From Sweltsa coloradensis (Eukaryota; Arthropoda; Insecta; Plecoptera; Chloroperlidae), in contig JAMZAV010000070.1 in assembly GCA_024449915.1 (NCBI GenBank), positions 124,001-188,000 of the forward strand: a DNA stretch of 64,000 nt. The letters are read 5' to 3'. Position 1 is the first letter of the stretch. Every line of letters begins with the position of its first letter. This document shows positions 23,543 to 32,910 of this stretch, one piece after another. Position numbers and translations under genes: made by a program. The notes under the pieces are model-generated. The model did no database searches. It saw nothing but the letters and a program-made list of their open reading frames with translations, and was not told where the DNA came from.

Positions 23543-24658
23543 GTTTCTAAAGTTAGTGATACGTGTGTCATACAAAGAGACGGCAAAACATACCGAATAA
23601 TTCTTAGTTTTATAAATAATTACAGACTACAGTTAACATTTAACAAACATAGTTGATAAGTTGAAGTGTGGATTTTGTCTTCTTTTAGGTTCTAGGTTGT
23701 TTTTTAAGTTCGTGATAAGTGAGTCATACAAAGGGACGGCATACAAACCGAATAATTCTTAGTTTTATAAATAATTAATGGTGTGTCGCGTAAGTGTTTT
23801 AATGTGGATGGATATATTGAACAACAAAATCAAAATCAGGTTTATGATACAGAAATGTGGTTTTCATATTAATCCGTGGGTTAAAATCGCGTTACAAATG
23901 TATACATTGTTCTATCCTTACAATGATAAAGAAATCATTAAAGTCGAATCACTTTTAGTCAAAGTAGTCCACAGTACTCCCGTATGCGACTTTAAATCAT
24001 ATATCGTTGGTCTTTACATGTGAAGAGTAACAAAAACAGTTGCCTAGCAGTGTTGAGAGAATGAATATTAATAATATGCTCGAACCCATCATTATTAGTA
24101 ATACAATCGAAATTAGCACGCAAATTTGTGATTTTTTCCGATTCGTGACAATATAAGCACTCTGTGTCGGTATCCATTGATGTTGATGTACATTCATTAC
24201 AACTACACCTTTTAAGATCACCTTTCCTGCCACTAAACTGTTTTATCCAGGCTTCTTTGTCTTAATTTTTCTTGAGATTTTCCCTCTGTTCACTTTCTGT
24301 GTATGAAGACTCGAAAATGAAGGGAGCTAATCCTAACATCGTGTACATAGAACATACACTTTTCAACTGACCCGTCCCGTGCCCGATGGTATTGAATGGG
24401 CGGGCAGTGAGCGGCCGCATTCACTCGAGTTGATCGGTAGCGAAGCTCTGTACCCATCCAGCTACGTCACGGGTGGTGACGTCACGCACTATACAATTTC
24501 CACAATATTGGTCGTACCATGTTTAAATATTGACCGATTTCTTTCATTTTTTTTTCTAAATTCCTAAAATAAATTTAGGTTTAACATAAGTTAGCAACAA
24601 GTCAATGTGAGAGTATGGCTATAAGAGTCAAGTGGAGACGCTCGCTACGCTCGCTCAA
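22301..24658 (-). mobile_element. Helentron/HINE-like element, group L (2.36 kb)
   Basis: The left end ACTAGGAAAACGCTTAAGTC then CGCCGCGTTG is the same 3' terminus as group A, but is followed by TTGAGCGAGC instead of TTGGATGAGCG. The right end is CGCTCGCTACGCTCGCTCAA, so the inverted 5' tip matches as the layout predicts. The interior holds AACCGATTTAGCTGAAAATT (22514 on), a GC-rich patch at about 22900-22990 and the tandem block at 23140-23790. No transposase seen. It is longer than the others and may include foreign inserts. Confidence 0.6.
23140..23790 (+). repeat. Three tandem copies of a roughly 170-260 bp unit inside group L
   Basis: Each unit has CTACAGTTAACAAACATAGT, GAAGTGTGGATTTTGTCT, TTTTAGGTTCTA, a GTGATACG/AAGTG..TCATACAAAG block, GACGGCA and CCGAATAATTCTTAGTTTTA. 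Units start at about 23165, 23343 and 23627. The middle unit is expanded by an (AT)n tract (23398-23417) and an A-run of more than 30 (from about 23503). Confidence 0.75.
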
Positions 24659-24869
24659 TGACAGTATTTCTTAGTTCTACCAATGGTTCTACCACTATAT
24701 CGTTGTAACTGGTCCGAAAGCCCGAACTGGCCCAAAAAGCCCAAAAAGCCCCAAAAAGCTAAGAAAAGCGGCGCTGGCCGGCCAAAATTCCCATCTCTAC
24801 TACCCAACACAATCACATAACTGATTTTTAGTTGGGGTCGACTTTAAATTTATAGCAGACCACGACAAT

Positions 24870-25080
24870 CTTGTTGGCGTCGACGCCGACGCCATCGACA
24901 AACGAACAATGGCAAACTTGCGACCGGTATTATAAATAAAAAACACCGACCAAACAAGCTGGACACGATTCCTTCCACGGGTGGCGCCAGAATCAACAAG
25001 ATATTTCGTAACAACTTAATAATTTATTATGTGCCTCGTTGCTATAGGATGTCTTCAAAGTCACCGTTTACAACACATTT
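24870..25080 (-). repeat. Dispersed repeat H, copy 1
   Basis: Shares the ordered blocks CACCGACCAAACAAGC/CACCGACCCAACCCGTTG, (G)GACACGATTC, AATTTATTATGTGCCTCGTTGCTA and GGATGTCTTCAAAGTCACCG with 56395-56600. The part seen contains no coding sequence. Confidence 0.5.
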
Positions 25081-25284
25081 CCAAGGCGAGAATGACGACA
25101 ACCTATCGAAACTAAGTAAACATAACCCTAGGGATAACATTTGCTTCAGTGCAATAATGATGGACTATCAGGATTCTCATGGGGATTAATTGCTGTCGGT
25201 CGACAAATCGCAAAACAGAGACTTTCGTATTGTTATAGAAAAACTTTGAAGATAATAAGTGCTTCTTTAACGCAATAAGTCTTT

Positions 25285-25965
25285 GTTATACCTGATATAC
25301 AGCAACGAAGACATTGAGATTTCCTATTGTTTATTCAAAGTCAAGGCAACGAATTTTCTCCCCCCTCCATCATGAGAATTGCCACCGGTGGGAATAAACT
25401 GTTTTGTCAACACAGAATGTTGTTACCTTCCTATTATGCATAGGAATGTAAGAAAGCTCTTTTATATTATGTTTTAAGTAGAGTCACTGTTCAAAATGCC
25501 TGTTAAAACAATACAAATTATTTTGAACCTTACAACTCTTCATACTAGCCCAAAGTTATTCACTCACCTAATATAAAAAATATGTAAATCATTTGCCCCA
25601 ACAAAATCGCAGTTGATATAATATAAATGTACACACATATAATGAATGAATGATATACAGCATAACGAAGACATTGAGATTTCTTCTGTTTATTCAAAGC
25701 CAAGGCAAAGAATAAACTCCCCCTCTTTCATGAAAATTTTCCCCATTGTAAAACAGACTGTTTTGTCAACACAGAATGTTATTACCTTCCTATTATGCAT
25801 AAGAATTAAAGTTAGCTCGATTATACTATGTATTAAGTAGAGTCACTGTTCAAAATGCCTGTTAAAACAATACAAATTACTAGCCCAACGTTACTCACTC
25901 TCCCAATGTAAAAAATATGTAAATCATTTGCCCCAACAAAATCCCAGTTGATATAATATAAATGC
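25285..25965 (+). repeat. Tandem duplication of about 350 bp
   Basis: The unit from GACATTGAGATTTCC through GTTTATTCAAAG, ACTGTTTTGTCAACACAGAA, CCTTCCTATTATGCATA, GTAGAGTCACTGTTCAAAAT to GTTGATATAATATAAATG occurs at about 25285-25630 and again at 25653-25963, with small gaps. An apparently local duplication. Confidence 0.75.
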
Positions 25966-27037
25966 CGGCTTAAACAAAATCAATGACACCGCTCGACGCC
26001 GGGTATATAGCATGCTCGCACGTCCGCACGCATATAGACACGCACACGCACACGCACAATACCGAGTATTTTCCGAACCCTGACTGAATCACCGCAGTGA
26101 ATATCTGAACAGGTTTTATACAACGGTTTAGTCAGAGTTCTCAAGGTTAGAAATATCAAGCAGAATAATAAGTGGACTCAAAACGTTGTCGGTTAGAATA
26201 TAATACGGAAACAAAACATTTTGGTATATGTTTTATCAAATTTACCACACTCGATTCGAATATATTTTACGTTATTTTCTAAAACTTATTTATTAATTAA
26301 CGTGAACCCTATTCAGTTCCAAAAACTGATTTACAAAGGGGACAAGGCAACTAAATAAATCGAATCACATAAATGCAGAAACAAATTACATTTATTTATC
26401 AAACTTTTAAATGACATAACGTCGACATAAGAATATCATGTATACCACCGCTACAAAACAACCCGATACATAAAAATGTCATACATTTATTTAATTTAGA
26501 ATTTGTTATATTTCTCTTTTGTAATATATTACAAACTACATCGAATGAAACTCTCAATAACACTGTAATTTTGTGCAATTTTGATGGCTTAGTTCCGCTT
26601 AACTTAACTTGAAACTTCTGAAAAGGGCAATACTGATCTATTTTGTAACATTTTAAGTCATAGTTCGTCAAGAACTATATATGCCAGGGTGTGCGGGTAG
26701 TGTGGAATGAATGTCCAAGGTCTATCATCTACCCAGCACTCGCGCTTCGAGTGATGACAACCTTAGTCTTAGATAATACTTCTGTCTCCGTTGCAGATTC
26801 CCTCCCGAGCGCACCCACTACAACCAGCTCCCTAACCAACAAAACCTCTACCATCCTGATACTGAAATCGTGCTCGTAGCCAGAAGCTTTTACTGACAGT
26901 GAACCTCTACGAGTATAATATACTCTTGTTCTTAATCTTTGCATACAGATTATTTTTTTAAATCTTACATAAATTTTGTTTCTACCTCTATCTAGAACTA
27001 AAACAAATTTGTAATACTAACTCTGACGATACCAATA
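25966..27037. other. Unassigned intronic stretch
   Basis: A short CACACG/ACGCAC-rich run lies at about 26035-26060. The antiparallel open frames at 26691-26944 show no recognisable protein. AT-rich otherwise. Confidence 0.3.
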
Positions 27038-27519
27038 CTGCCCTACTAAGCAAAAAGGCCCTTACTACACTTTTGGTCGATTTTGAGTTAGAAGTACCAT
27101 TTGATGCAGAGTAATATTCTCCATGTAATGTTGTACTAAGTTAGAAAGCCCTAACTTCCGCTCTAAATAGGTGTACTTTGTCCTAACTACAAAATTTTGA
27201 ATATTTACTTAGGAAGAAGGCTCCATGTTCACTTTTTCCCTATAGATAGGGCTTTTAAATCTAGTTTTTAAGGCAAATAATACAAGGTGTCTGCTGTGCT
27301 TTTTTCACCGAAAAAATCCCTAACTACAGTTATAAATTGGATATCAAACATATCATATAATGTTCCCTGTAAATAAATTCCATTTAATTTTAGAACTTCA
27401 TTATTACAATTGTTTTCAAATTATAATAAATACCCTTTGAAGCGCAAATGAATTCACAAATTTTCAATTAACTAAAAACTATGTTTTTTGTAGATAGGGC
27501 CTTCTTGTTACTAGGGCAG
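27038..27519. mobile_element. MITE-like element K
   Basis: The left end CTGCCCTACTAAGCAAAAAG GCCCTTACTAC is inverted at the right end (GTAGATAGGGCCTTCTTGTT ACTAGGGCAG), giving terminal repeats of about 31 bp with a few mismatches over 482 bp. Internal CCCTAAC/GTCCTAACTAC phrases echo the ends. Flanks are ATA/AATA. No coding; superfamily not identified. Confidence 0.6.
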
Positions 27520-28127
27520 AATATATTTTGTGTTATGTAGAAGTCGTATGGTAAAAACTTATCTCATAATGATTATGCAGCCTACATGGAGCTATAGACT
27601 TGTGATTTCACCTTTTATAATAAAGACCGGGACCCAAAATTTTGCTTTCAACCGTGATTTTTTTTAACGAATTATATAATTTTTTGTATATTTGTTTCCT
27701 TGATATATAGGAAAAATATGCAGATTTTGGATTCCAAATTGACATAACGTTGAGAGGAAAATCAAAATTTGAGTTTATGTTAAAAAATTAGTTTTGTTTT
27801 TGCAATTTTTTTTATGTTTTTCGCTTTTTTACATGTTCAAATTGAATCTTCTACAGGCAAACAAAATATCCAGGACATCCCGGAAATTTGTGTATTTTTG
27901 TATTTTTATACACAATTTGATTTTTAAACCATAACAAAAATCGTTTTAATCATTAGAATTTAGTTAGGAAAAATTCTACCAATTCCCAACAAAACAAAGT
28001 AGCTTTTTACCCGGGTTAAAAGTATGAAAAACTGTCAGATATAACTGTGTGTAGCTTTGAATAGTGGTGGTAAATATGTATCCCACTGTCCTATAAAGGG
28101 TTGTTATGAACTACAGAGTGGACTTAC
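27520..28127. other. AT-rich intronic stretch next to the Shaker donor
   Basis: Low-complexity T/A-rich sequence with no recognised element. It is the first 600 bases of the 20-kb intron read from the Shaker exon at 28128. Confidence 0.4.
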
Positions 28128-28254
28128 GTTAATGACGACCCTCTCGCAAAAGTCATGGTCGTGAGGAATGGGCTCGAAGTTGATCACACCGACGAAGCCT
28201 TGGGTGTGTCCGGCAGCTCCATCGTCGTCCTGGCTGCTGAGTTTCGGCAGCGAC
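28128..28254 (-). CDS. Sh: Shaker (Kv1) exon upstream of T1 domain
   Basis: Internal exon of Shaker encoding [15 protein letters not shown], a short variable stretch, then [17 protein letters not shown]. This is the cytosolic segment joining the variable N-terminus to the T1 domain, and VVIN is the start of T1. It has 42 full codons plus one leading base. The acceptor is TTACAG at 28260-28255 and the donor is GTAAGT at 28127-28122. The 3' end is phase 0 and joins exactly to VSGLRFETQ of the exon at 7815-8080. The leading base completes a codon from an upstream exon. In Drosophila, as I recall, alternative N-terminal exons join at this SLPKL point, so the phase-2 entry fits a common first shared exon. 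The peptide is conserved except for the Gly-rich stretch. Translations that start at ATG further upstream cross the acceptor and are not real. Confidence 0.95.
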
Positions 28255-28302
28255 CTGTAACATTGACCAACAATCAACTCCGGAGAAAACACGGTCAACA
28301 CA

Positions 28303-28575
28303 GCCCGTACCTTGCATTAACAGTTCACACTACACTTTACAATCATATCATATTCACACACACCAAGTACATATTATATCACACCCACCTGTCCTGTACC
28401 TTGCACTAACAGTTACACACCACACTTTACATCATAGTATCATATTCACACACATACACCTAAGTACATATTATATCTACCACCGTCCTGTACCTGCACT
28501 TAACAGTTACACACCCACACTTTACATCATAGTATCATATTCACCACCACAGCACATATTATATCAACACAGGCA
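28303..28575. repeat. Three tandem copies of a roughly 90-bp unit beside the Shaker acceptor
   Basis: The unit contains GTACCTTGCA(T/C)TAACAGTT, CACTTTACA(A)TCAT, ATCATATTCACACAC and AGTACATATTATATC. It recurs at about 28308, 28394 and 28489, with the last decayed. In gene orientation it ends about 50 bases before the acceptor of the exon at 28128-28254. Confidence 0.75.
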
Positions 28576-28993
28576 CACCATACCTGGAGCCTTCAGACTA
28601 CATTATAAATCAATATAGTATAAGACTTAGTACTACTGGTGTTATTAGTAGATAGTACTAGTAAGAACCGGTTGAAAAAATAAGCAATATTCGTTACTTG
28701 TAGTGTGTTGTTGTATCAAAAGTAATTTTTGTAATCATCATTATCCTATTAATAATAATAATTTTTCGTGGGAAGCCAGCCCACGGTGTAATTCATGCTC
28801 CACTTTAGATGGCTAACTACTAACTAGCTACCTTGCGGATAGGACAAGTGTGAAGGGATGTCCGAGGTCTGTGTAAGAGGACTCAATCCCTTGCATTCGC
28901 ATAAACGACTGAGGAAAACCTCGAAAAGATTTTCAGTCAGGATTGCCAGTCTAGATGGGATTTGTAACCGGGACCTCCAGAATCAGAGTCGGT
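28576..28993. other. Short unassigned stretch
   Basis: Contains GGGAAGCCAGCCCACGGTGT at about 28770 and sequence to 28990 that reads like an old non-coding repeat, but no family match within the window was found. Confidence 0.3.
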
Positions 28994-29970
28994 TAACTAA
29001 GAAAACGCTTTAGTCCCGCCGCGTTGATGGATGAGCTTTTTTGTAAGTTTTCAGTTTTTGTAGGACCACTTTTCCTTTGCAAGTGCTTTTTGAATGCATT
29101 GTAGGTGATTGTTGTCAAGTTTCTATTGTTACTTGTTACTTGTTATTATAAACCTAAAAAAACTCATATTAAAACCTTTATTTCTATGGATTCTGGCTAA
29201 CTTTTTCAATTTTTTTTCTTTCAAAAAGCAATACATCACCATTACCTTAATGTCCATGTGAAATATGAACGTTGTAGCCCCACCCGTTTGGTCAGAATTG
29301 ACCCAAATGTCACGAAAATATCGCATTAAAAATCGAAAAAAATCGTAAAAGTACGATATTCATGAGAAATATTTCTTCGATTGTACCCAAAAACGTGGCA
29401 GGTCTAAGTTCAAAGATTTCAAAGGTCTCCAGAAAATTTCATCGCAATTGGAGTATCGGTTTAGCCGGAATTGTGTTATCAAACACACAAAAATACAAAC
29501 AGAAAAAACAAAAAAACGAAAAAAATCGTAAAATTGCGATTTTCATGAGAAATAATTTTTCGATTGCGTTTAAAAAAGTGGCAGTTCTAAGTTCAAAGAT
29601 TTCAAAGGTCTCCAGAAAATTTCATTGCAATTGGAGTATCGGTTTAGTCGAAATCGCGTTAACAAACACACAAAAATACAAACAAAAACAAAAAACAAAA
29701 ACGAAAAAAATCGTAAAATTGCGATTTCCAAGAGAATAATTTTTTGATCAATTTTTCGTACAGTGCATTTCTAACTTCAGAGATTTCGAAGGTCTCCATA
29801 AAATTTCATCGCAATCGGAGTATCGGTTTAGCCGGAATCGTGTTCACAGACACACAAAAATACAAAAAAAAGAAAGAAAGAAAGAAAGAAAGAAAGAAAA
29901 AAAAACATTCCGGATTTTTTTCTCCAGTGTAGTAGAATGGAATCTTCGCTTCGCTCGCTACGCTCATCCA
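28994..29970 (-). mobile_element. Helentron/HINE-like element, group A variant (long 3' region)
   Basis: The 3' end (ACTAAGAAAACGCTTTAGTC, CGCCGCGTTGATGGATGAGC) is followed by about 300 bp of variant sequence (CCACTTTTCCTTTGCAAG, TTATAAACCTAAAAAAACTC, GATTCTGGCTAACTTTTTC) shared only with 31170. Three modules of type CGTGGCAG...TTCTAAGTTCAAAGATTTC follow, then the usual 5' end GCTTCGCTCGCTACGCTCAT CCAA. The repeated CGATTGCG...GGTTTAGCCGGAAT module makes the open frame 29362-29932, which is not a gene. Confidence 0.7.
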
Positions 29971-29978
29971 ATGATAAA

Positions 29979-30572
29979 ACTAGGAAAACGCTTAAGTCCC
30001 GCCGCGTTGTTGGATGAGCGTAATTGGTGCATTGAGCTGCCATGTGTTATGTGGATTTTCTGTTGTTCTGTGAAAAAATCATTACTAAGTTGAAATTTTT
30101 TTTTAAATTAAATTAAATTATATAAAAAATTAACTTACATTTTTTTTAATTAATCGTAATTTAAAAAAAGAAAAAAATCGTAAAATTTCGATTTTCATAA
30201 GAAATAATTATTTGATTGTGCTCAAAATTTACACGAATATCTTTATTCATAAAATTAAGGTTCGGTAAAAAAAAATCATTGAAATCGGATTAAGCATGTA
30301 GAGGTTAAAAGTCGAAGAAATTTTTTAAAAATCGAAAAAAATCGTAAATTTGCGATTTTCATGAGAAATAATTTTTCGATTGCGCTCAAAAACGTGGCAG
30401 TTCTAAGTTCAGAGATTTTGAAGGCCTCCATAAAATTTCATCGCAATTGGAGTATTGGTTTAGCCGGAATGGTGTTAACAAACAGCCAAAAATACAGGAA
30501 AAAAAAAAAAAAAAACATTCCGGATTTTTTTCTCCAGTGTAGTGAAATGGAATCTTCGCTACGCTCATCCAA
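29979..30572 (-). mobile_element. Helentron/HINE-like element, group A, copy 7
   Basis: It starts eight bases after the previous element: ACTAGGAAAACGCTTAAGTC, CGCCGCGTTGTTGGATGAGC, then modules, an A-rich run and ATTCCGGATTTTTTTCTCC, ending CGCTACGCTCATCCAA. Complete at both tips. The open frames 30361-30606 and 30386-30746 are repeat translations. Confidence 0.75.
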
Positions 30573-30955
30573 AAAGAAAAAACCCGTAAAATTTCGATTT
30601 TCATGAGAAATAATTTTTCGATTGCGCTCAAATTTCACACGAATACCTAAATTCATAAAATTAAGGTTCTGTGAAAAAATCATTAAAATCGAATAAAGCA
30701 TGTAGGTGTTATAAGTCGAAGAAATAGTTTTAAAAATCGAAAACACGTGGCAGTTCTAAGTTCAGAGATTAAGAAGGCCTCCATAAAATTTCATCGCAAT
30801 TGGAGTATCGGTTTAGCCGGAATCGTGTTAACAAACACACAAAAATACAAAAAGAAAGAAAAAAGAAAAAAGAAAAAAAGAAAAAAAAACATTCCGGATT
30901 TTTTTCTCCAGTATAGTAGAATGGAATCTTCGCTTCGCTCGCTACGCTCATCCAA
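30573..30955 (-). mobile_element. Group A element, copy 8 (3' end missing)
   Basis: It directly abuts copy 7. It contains one full module, CGTGGCAGTTCTAAGTTCAG, an AAAG microsatellite and the 5' tip CTTCGCTCGCTACGCTCATC CAA. The 3' hairpin and CTAG end are absent, so it was truncated, probably when copy 7 inserted or by unequal exchange. Confidence 0.7.
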
Positions 30956-31169
30956 AAACTGATTCAAAGAGGAGGACAATAAACACAATACATACTTTTG
31001 TCTCAAATACACTCATATTAACAAAATAAATCAAATCTACTCTACATGATATCCTTTACATAATTAAATAAATGTATACAATAAAGTGAATGGAATTTAA
31101 ATCATTATATTGTATGTTTAAAATACAAATTAAAAAGTATCTCACAAAAGGGTAAATGGTTATTACCAG

Positions 31170-31735
31170 TATTAGTAGGAAAACGCTTTAGTCCCGCCGC
31201 GTTGATGGATGAGCTTCTTTGTAAGTTTTTAGTTTGCGAAGGACCACTTTTTCTTTGCAAGTGCTTTTTGAATGTATTGTAGGTGATTGTTGTCAAGTTT
31301 CTATTATTACTTGTTAATTGTTATTATAAACCTAAAAAAACTCATATTAAAACCTTTATTCTATGGATTCTGGCTAACTTTTTTAACTTTTTCTTTCAAA
31401 AAGCAATACATAACCATTACCTTAATGTACATGTAAAATATGAACGTTGAAGCCCCAACATGTCACGAAAATATGGCACTGAAAATCGAAAAAAATCGTA
31501 AAAGTACGATATTCATGAGAAATTTTCTTCGGTTTTACCCAAAAACAATACACCTCTAAGTTCAGAGATTTCGAAGGTCCACTCAAATTTTCATTAAGAT
31601 CGCCGTTTTCCCAGTAGAAAGCGAACAAACAGACAAAAAAACAAAAAAAACAAAAAAAAACAAACAAACAAAAAAACACCCGAGCAAATTTTTTTGGGGG
31701 GTCAGTGAAATTGAAGTCTTCGCTTCGCTCATCCA
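31170..31735 (-). mobile_element. Helentron/HINE-like element, group A variant, second copy
   Basis: The 3' end (GTAGGAAAACGCTTTAGTCC, CGCCGCGTTGATGGATGAGC) and the CCACTTTTTCTTTGCAAG to GATTCTGGCTAACTTTTTT stretch match 28994-29300. The module is AAGTTCAGAGATTTCGAAGG, and the 5' end is TCTTCGCTTCGCTCATCCAA. Near the 5' end it has AGCAAATTTTTTTGGGGGGT in place of the group A ATTCCGG block. Confidence 0.7.
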
Positions 31736-32617
31736 ATTACAAAGAACCATTCTTGTGGAAGTAGTGTGTAAGAGTGAAATTAATAACAATATAAATATTC
31801 AAATGTATTTAATTGCAGTCGAAGTGGAAGTACAAGTAGTAAAGGAGAAGAAGTAATACTACTACATCTAGCGGAGTGGTAATGAAAGTCCAACGGAAGG
31901 AGTATTGATAATTGGTCAAGGCTGAACAATATGCGGTTCATGTGGAACACATGAGTAGTTTACAACGGAAGCTCAGTGACGTAGATGACGAGCAATGCTC
32001 CTAACAGAGGTCGTCAGATCACTAAAATAACAGAATTGAGGCACTGCCAAGAGCAATAGAATTCAATGTGATAGCATGACAAAAAGTAAAATAATACCAT
32101 TGATTCTATTGGAGTAACTTACTATAAAAGTTAACCATACATTAACAAAAAAGTAATTCGAAGAAAACTGGAGTTGGTGGTTGTAACAAACAAGGTTTAT
32201 AAATGTCGCAAATAAATTGTCGAACCGATGGTGGTTCCCTAAAACCAGTTCCGTTCATTAGTGCATTTATCTCTAGCGAATGTTCTAATTTGAGAGTGTA
32301 GCGGATCTGGTAGAAATCTCTGTCAATCTCTTGTTCGTTATTAATTAATCCCGTGTGACGGACGGGTGGATCCGAGTGCTCATACCTAGCAAGGCCGTCT
32401 ATTTCCGGCGCAGGTCATAACGGCCTATATTTAGACGCCGCACATTGCATTGCATTGAGGACGCGCAGACCTAACCCGTTCACGTTTAAAATAGTCGGCC
32501 ACTTTATTACTTACGCAGTAACAACGCTCGGTTTTAGTATAGACGCTAACTGGCAGCGCTGTGTGTGTCGTGGATGCGCCACGTGGGGGGAGTGACGTCA
32601 CGGACGTGCTACGTAGC
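31736..32617. other. Unassigned stretch, GC-balanced in its second half
   Basis: No repeat family or exon recognised. At 32230-32617 the sequence is GC-balanced and CpG-rich (for example GACGCCGCACATTGCATTGC and a CACGTG at 32579). It lies upstream, in gene sense, of the Shaker exon at 28128. A regulatory or first-exon region is possible but unproven. Confidence 0.3.
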
Positions 32618-32620
32618 TGA

Positions 32621-32910
32621 GGGAGTCACGTGGTCTGTGAGGGAGTCACGTGGTCTGTGAGGGTGTCACGTGGTCTGTGAGGGAGTCACGTGGTCTGTGA
32701 GGGTGTCACGTGGTCAGAGAGGGAGTCACGTGGTCTGTGAGGGTATCACGTGGTCTGTGAGGGTGTCATGTGGTCTGTGAGGGAGTCACGTGGTCTGTGA
32801 GGGAGTCACGTGGTCTGTGAGGGAGTCACGTGGTCTGTGAGGGAGTCACGTGGTCTGTGAGGGAGTCACGTGGTCTGAGAGACGTCACGTGTTCTGAGAG
32901 AAGTCACGTA
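32621..32910 (+). repeat. 20-bp minisatellite of E-box (CACGTG) units
   Basis: Thirteen exact-length 20-bp units GGGAGTCACGTGGTCTGTGA run from 32621 to 32880, with variants such as GGGTGTCACG, GTCAGAGA and one CATGTG. A decayed tail follows to 32910. Twelve of the thirteen units carry the palindrome CACGTG, the core bound by Myc/USF/CLOCK-class bHLH factors. One more CACGTG lies upstream (32579) and one in the tail (32886). Confidence 0.9.

Larger units (their letters stand above)
8081..28127 (-). other. Shaker intron between the two T1-coding exons
   Basis: A 20,047-base intron bounded by GTAAGT at 28127-28122 and the CTCGCAG acceptor ending at 8081, both read on the minus strand. The flanking exons are in matching phase 0. 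Most of the length is mobile-element sequence listed separately: groups A, B and L of the Helentron-like elements, a LINE fragment, PBS-bearing fragments and MITE K. No further coding exon was recognised within it on either strand. Confidence 0.9.

Noticed and set aside
28155..28409. Plus-strand 84-codon open frame over the Shaker exon
   Set aside because: It is the antisense shadow of the real exon and runs into tandem repeats.
29362..29932. Open frames with repeated KISKVSRKFH..WSIGLAGIV
   Set aside because: Translations of the group A internal module; the same peptide appears in every copy and on both strands.
32621..32880. Regular short repeats considered as a CRISPR array
   Set aside because: Units are contiguous 20-mers without unique spacers, and the genome is eukaryotic.
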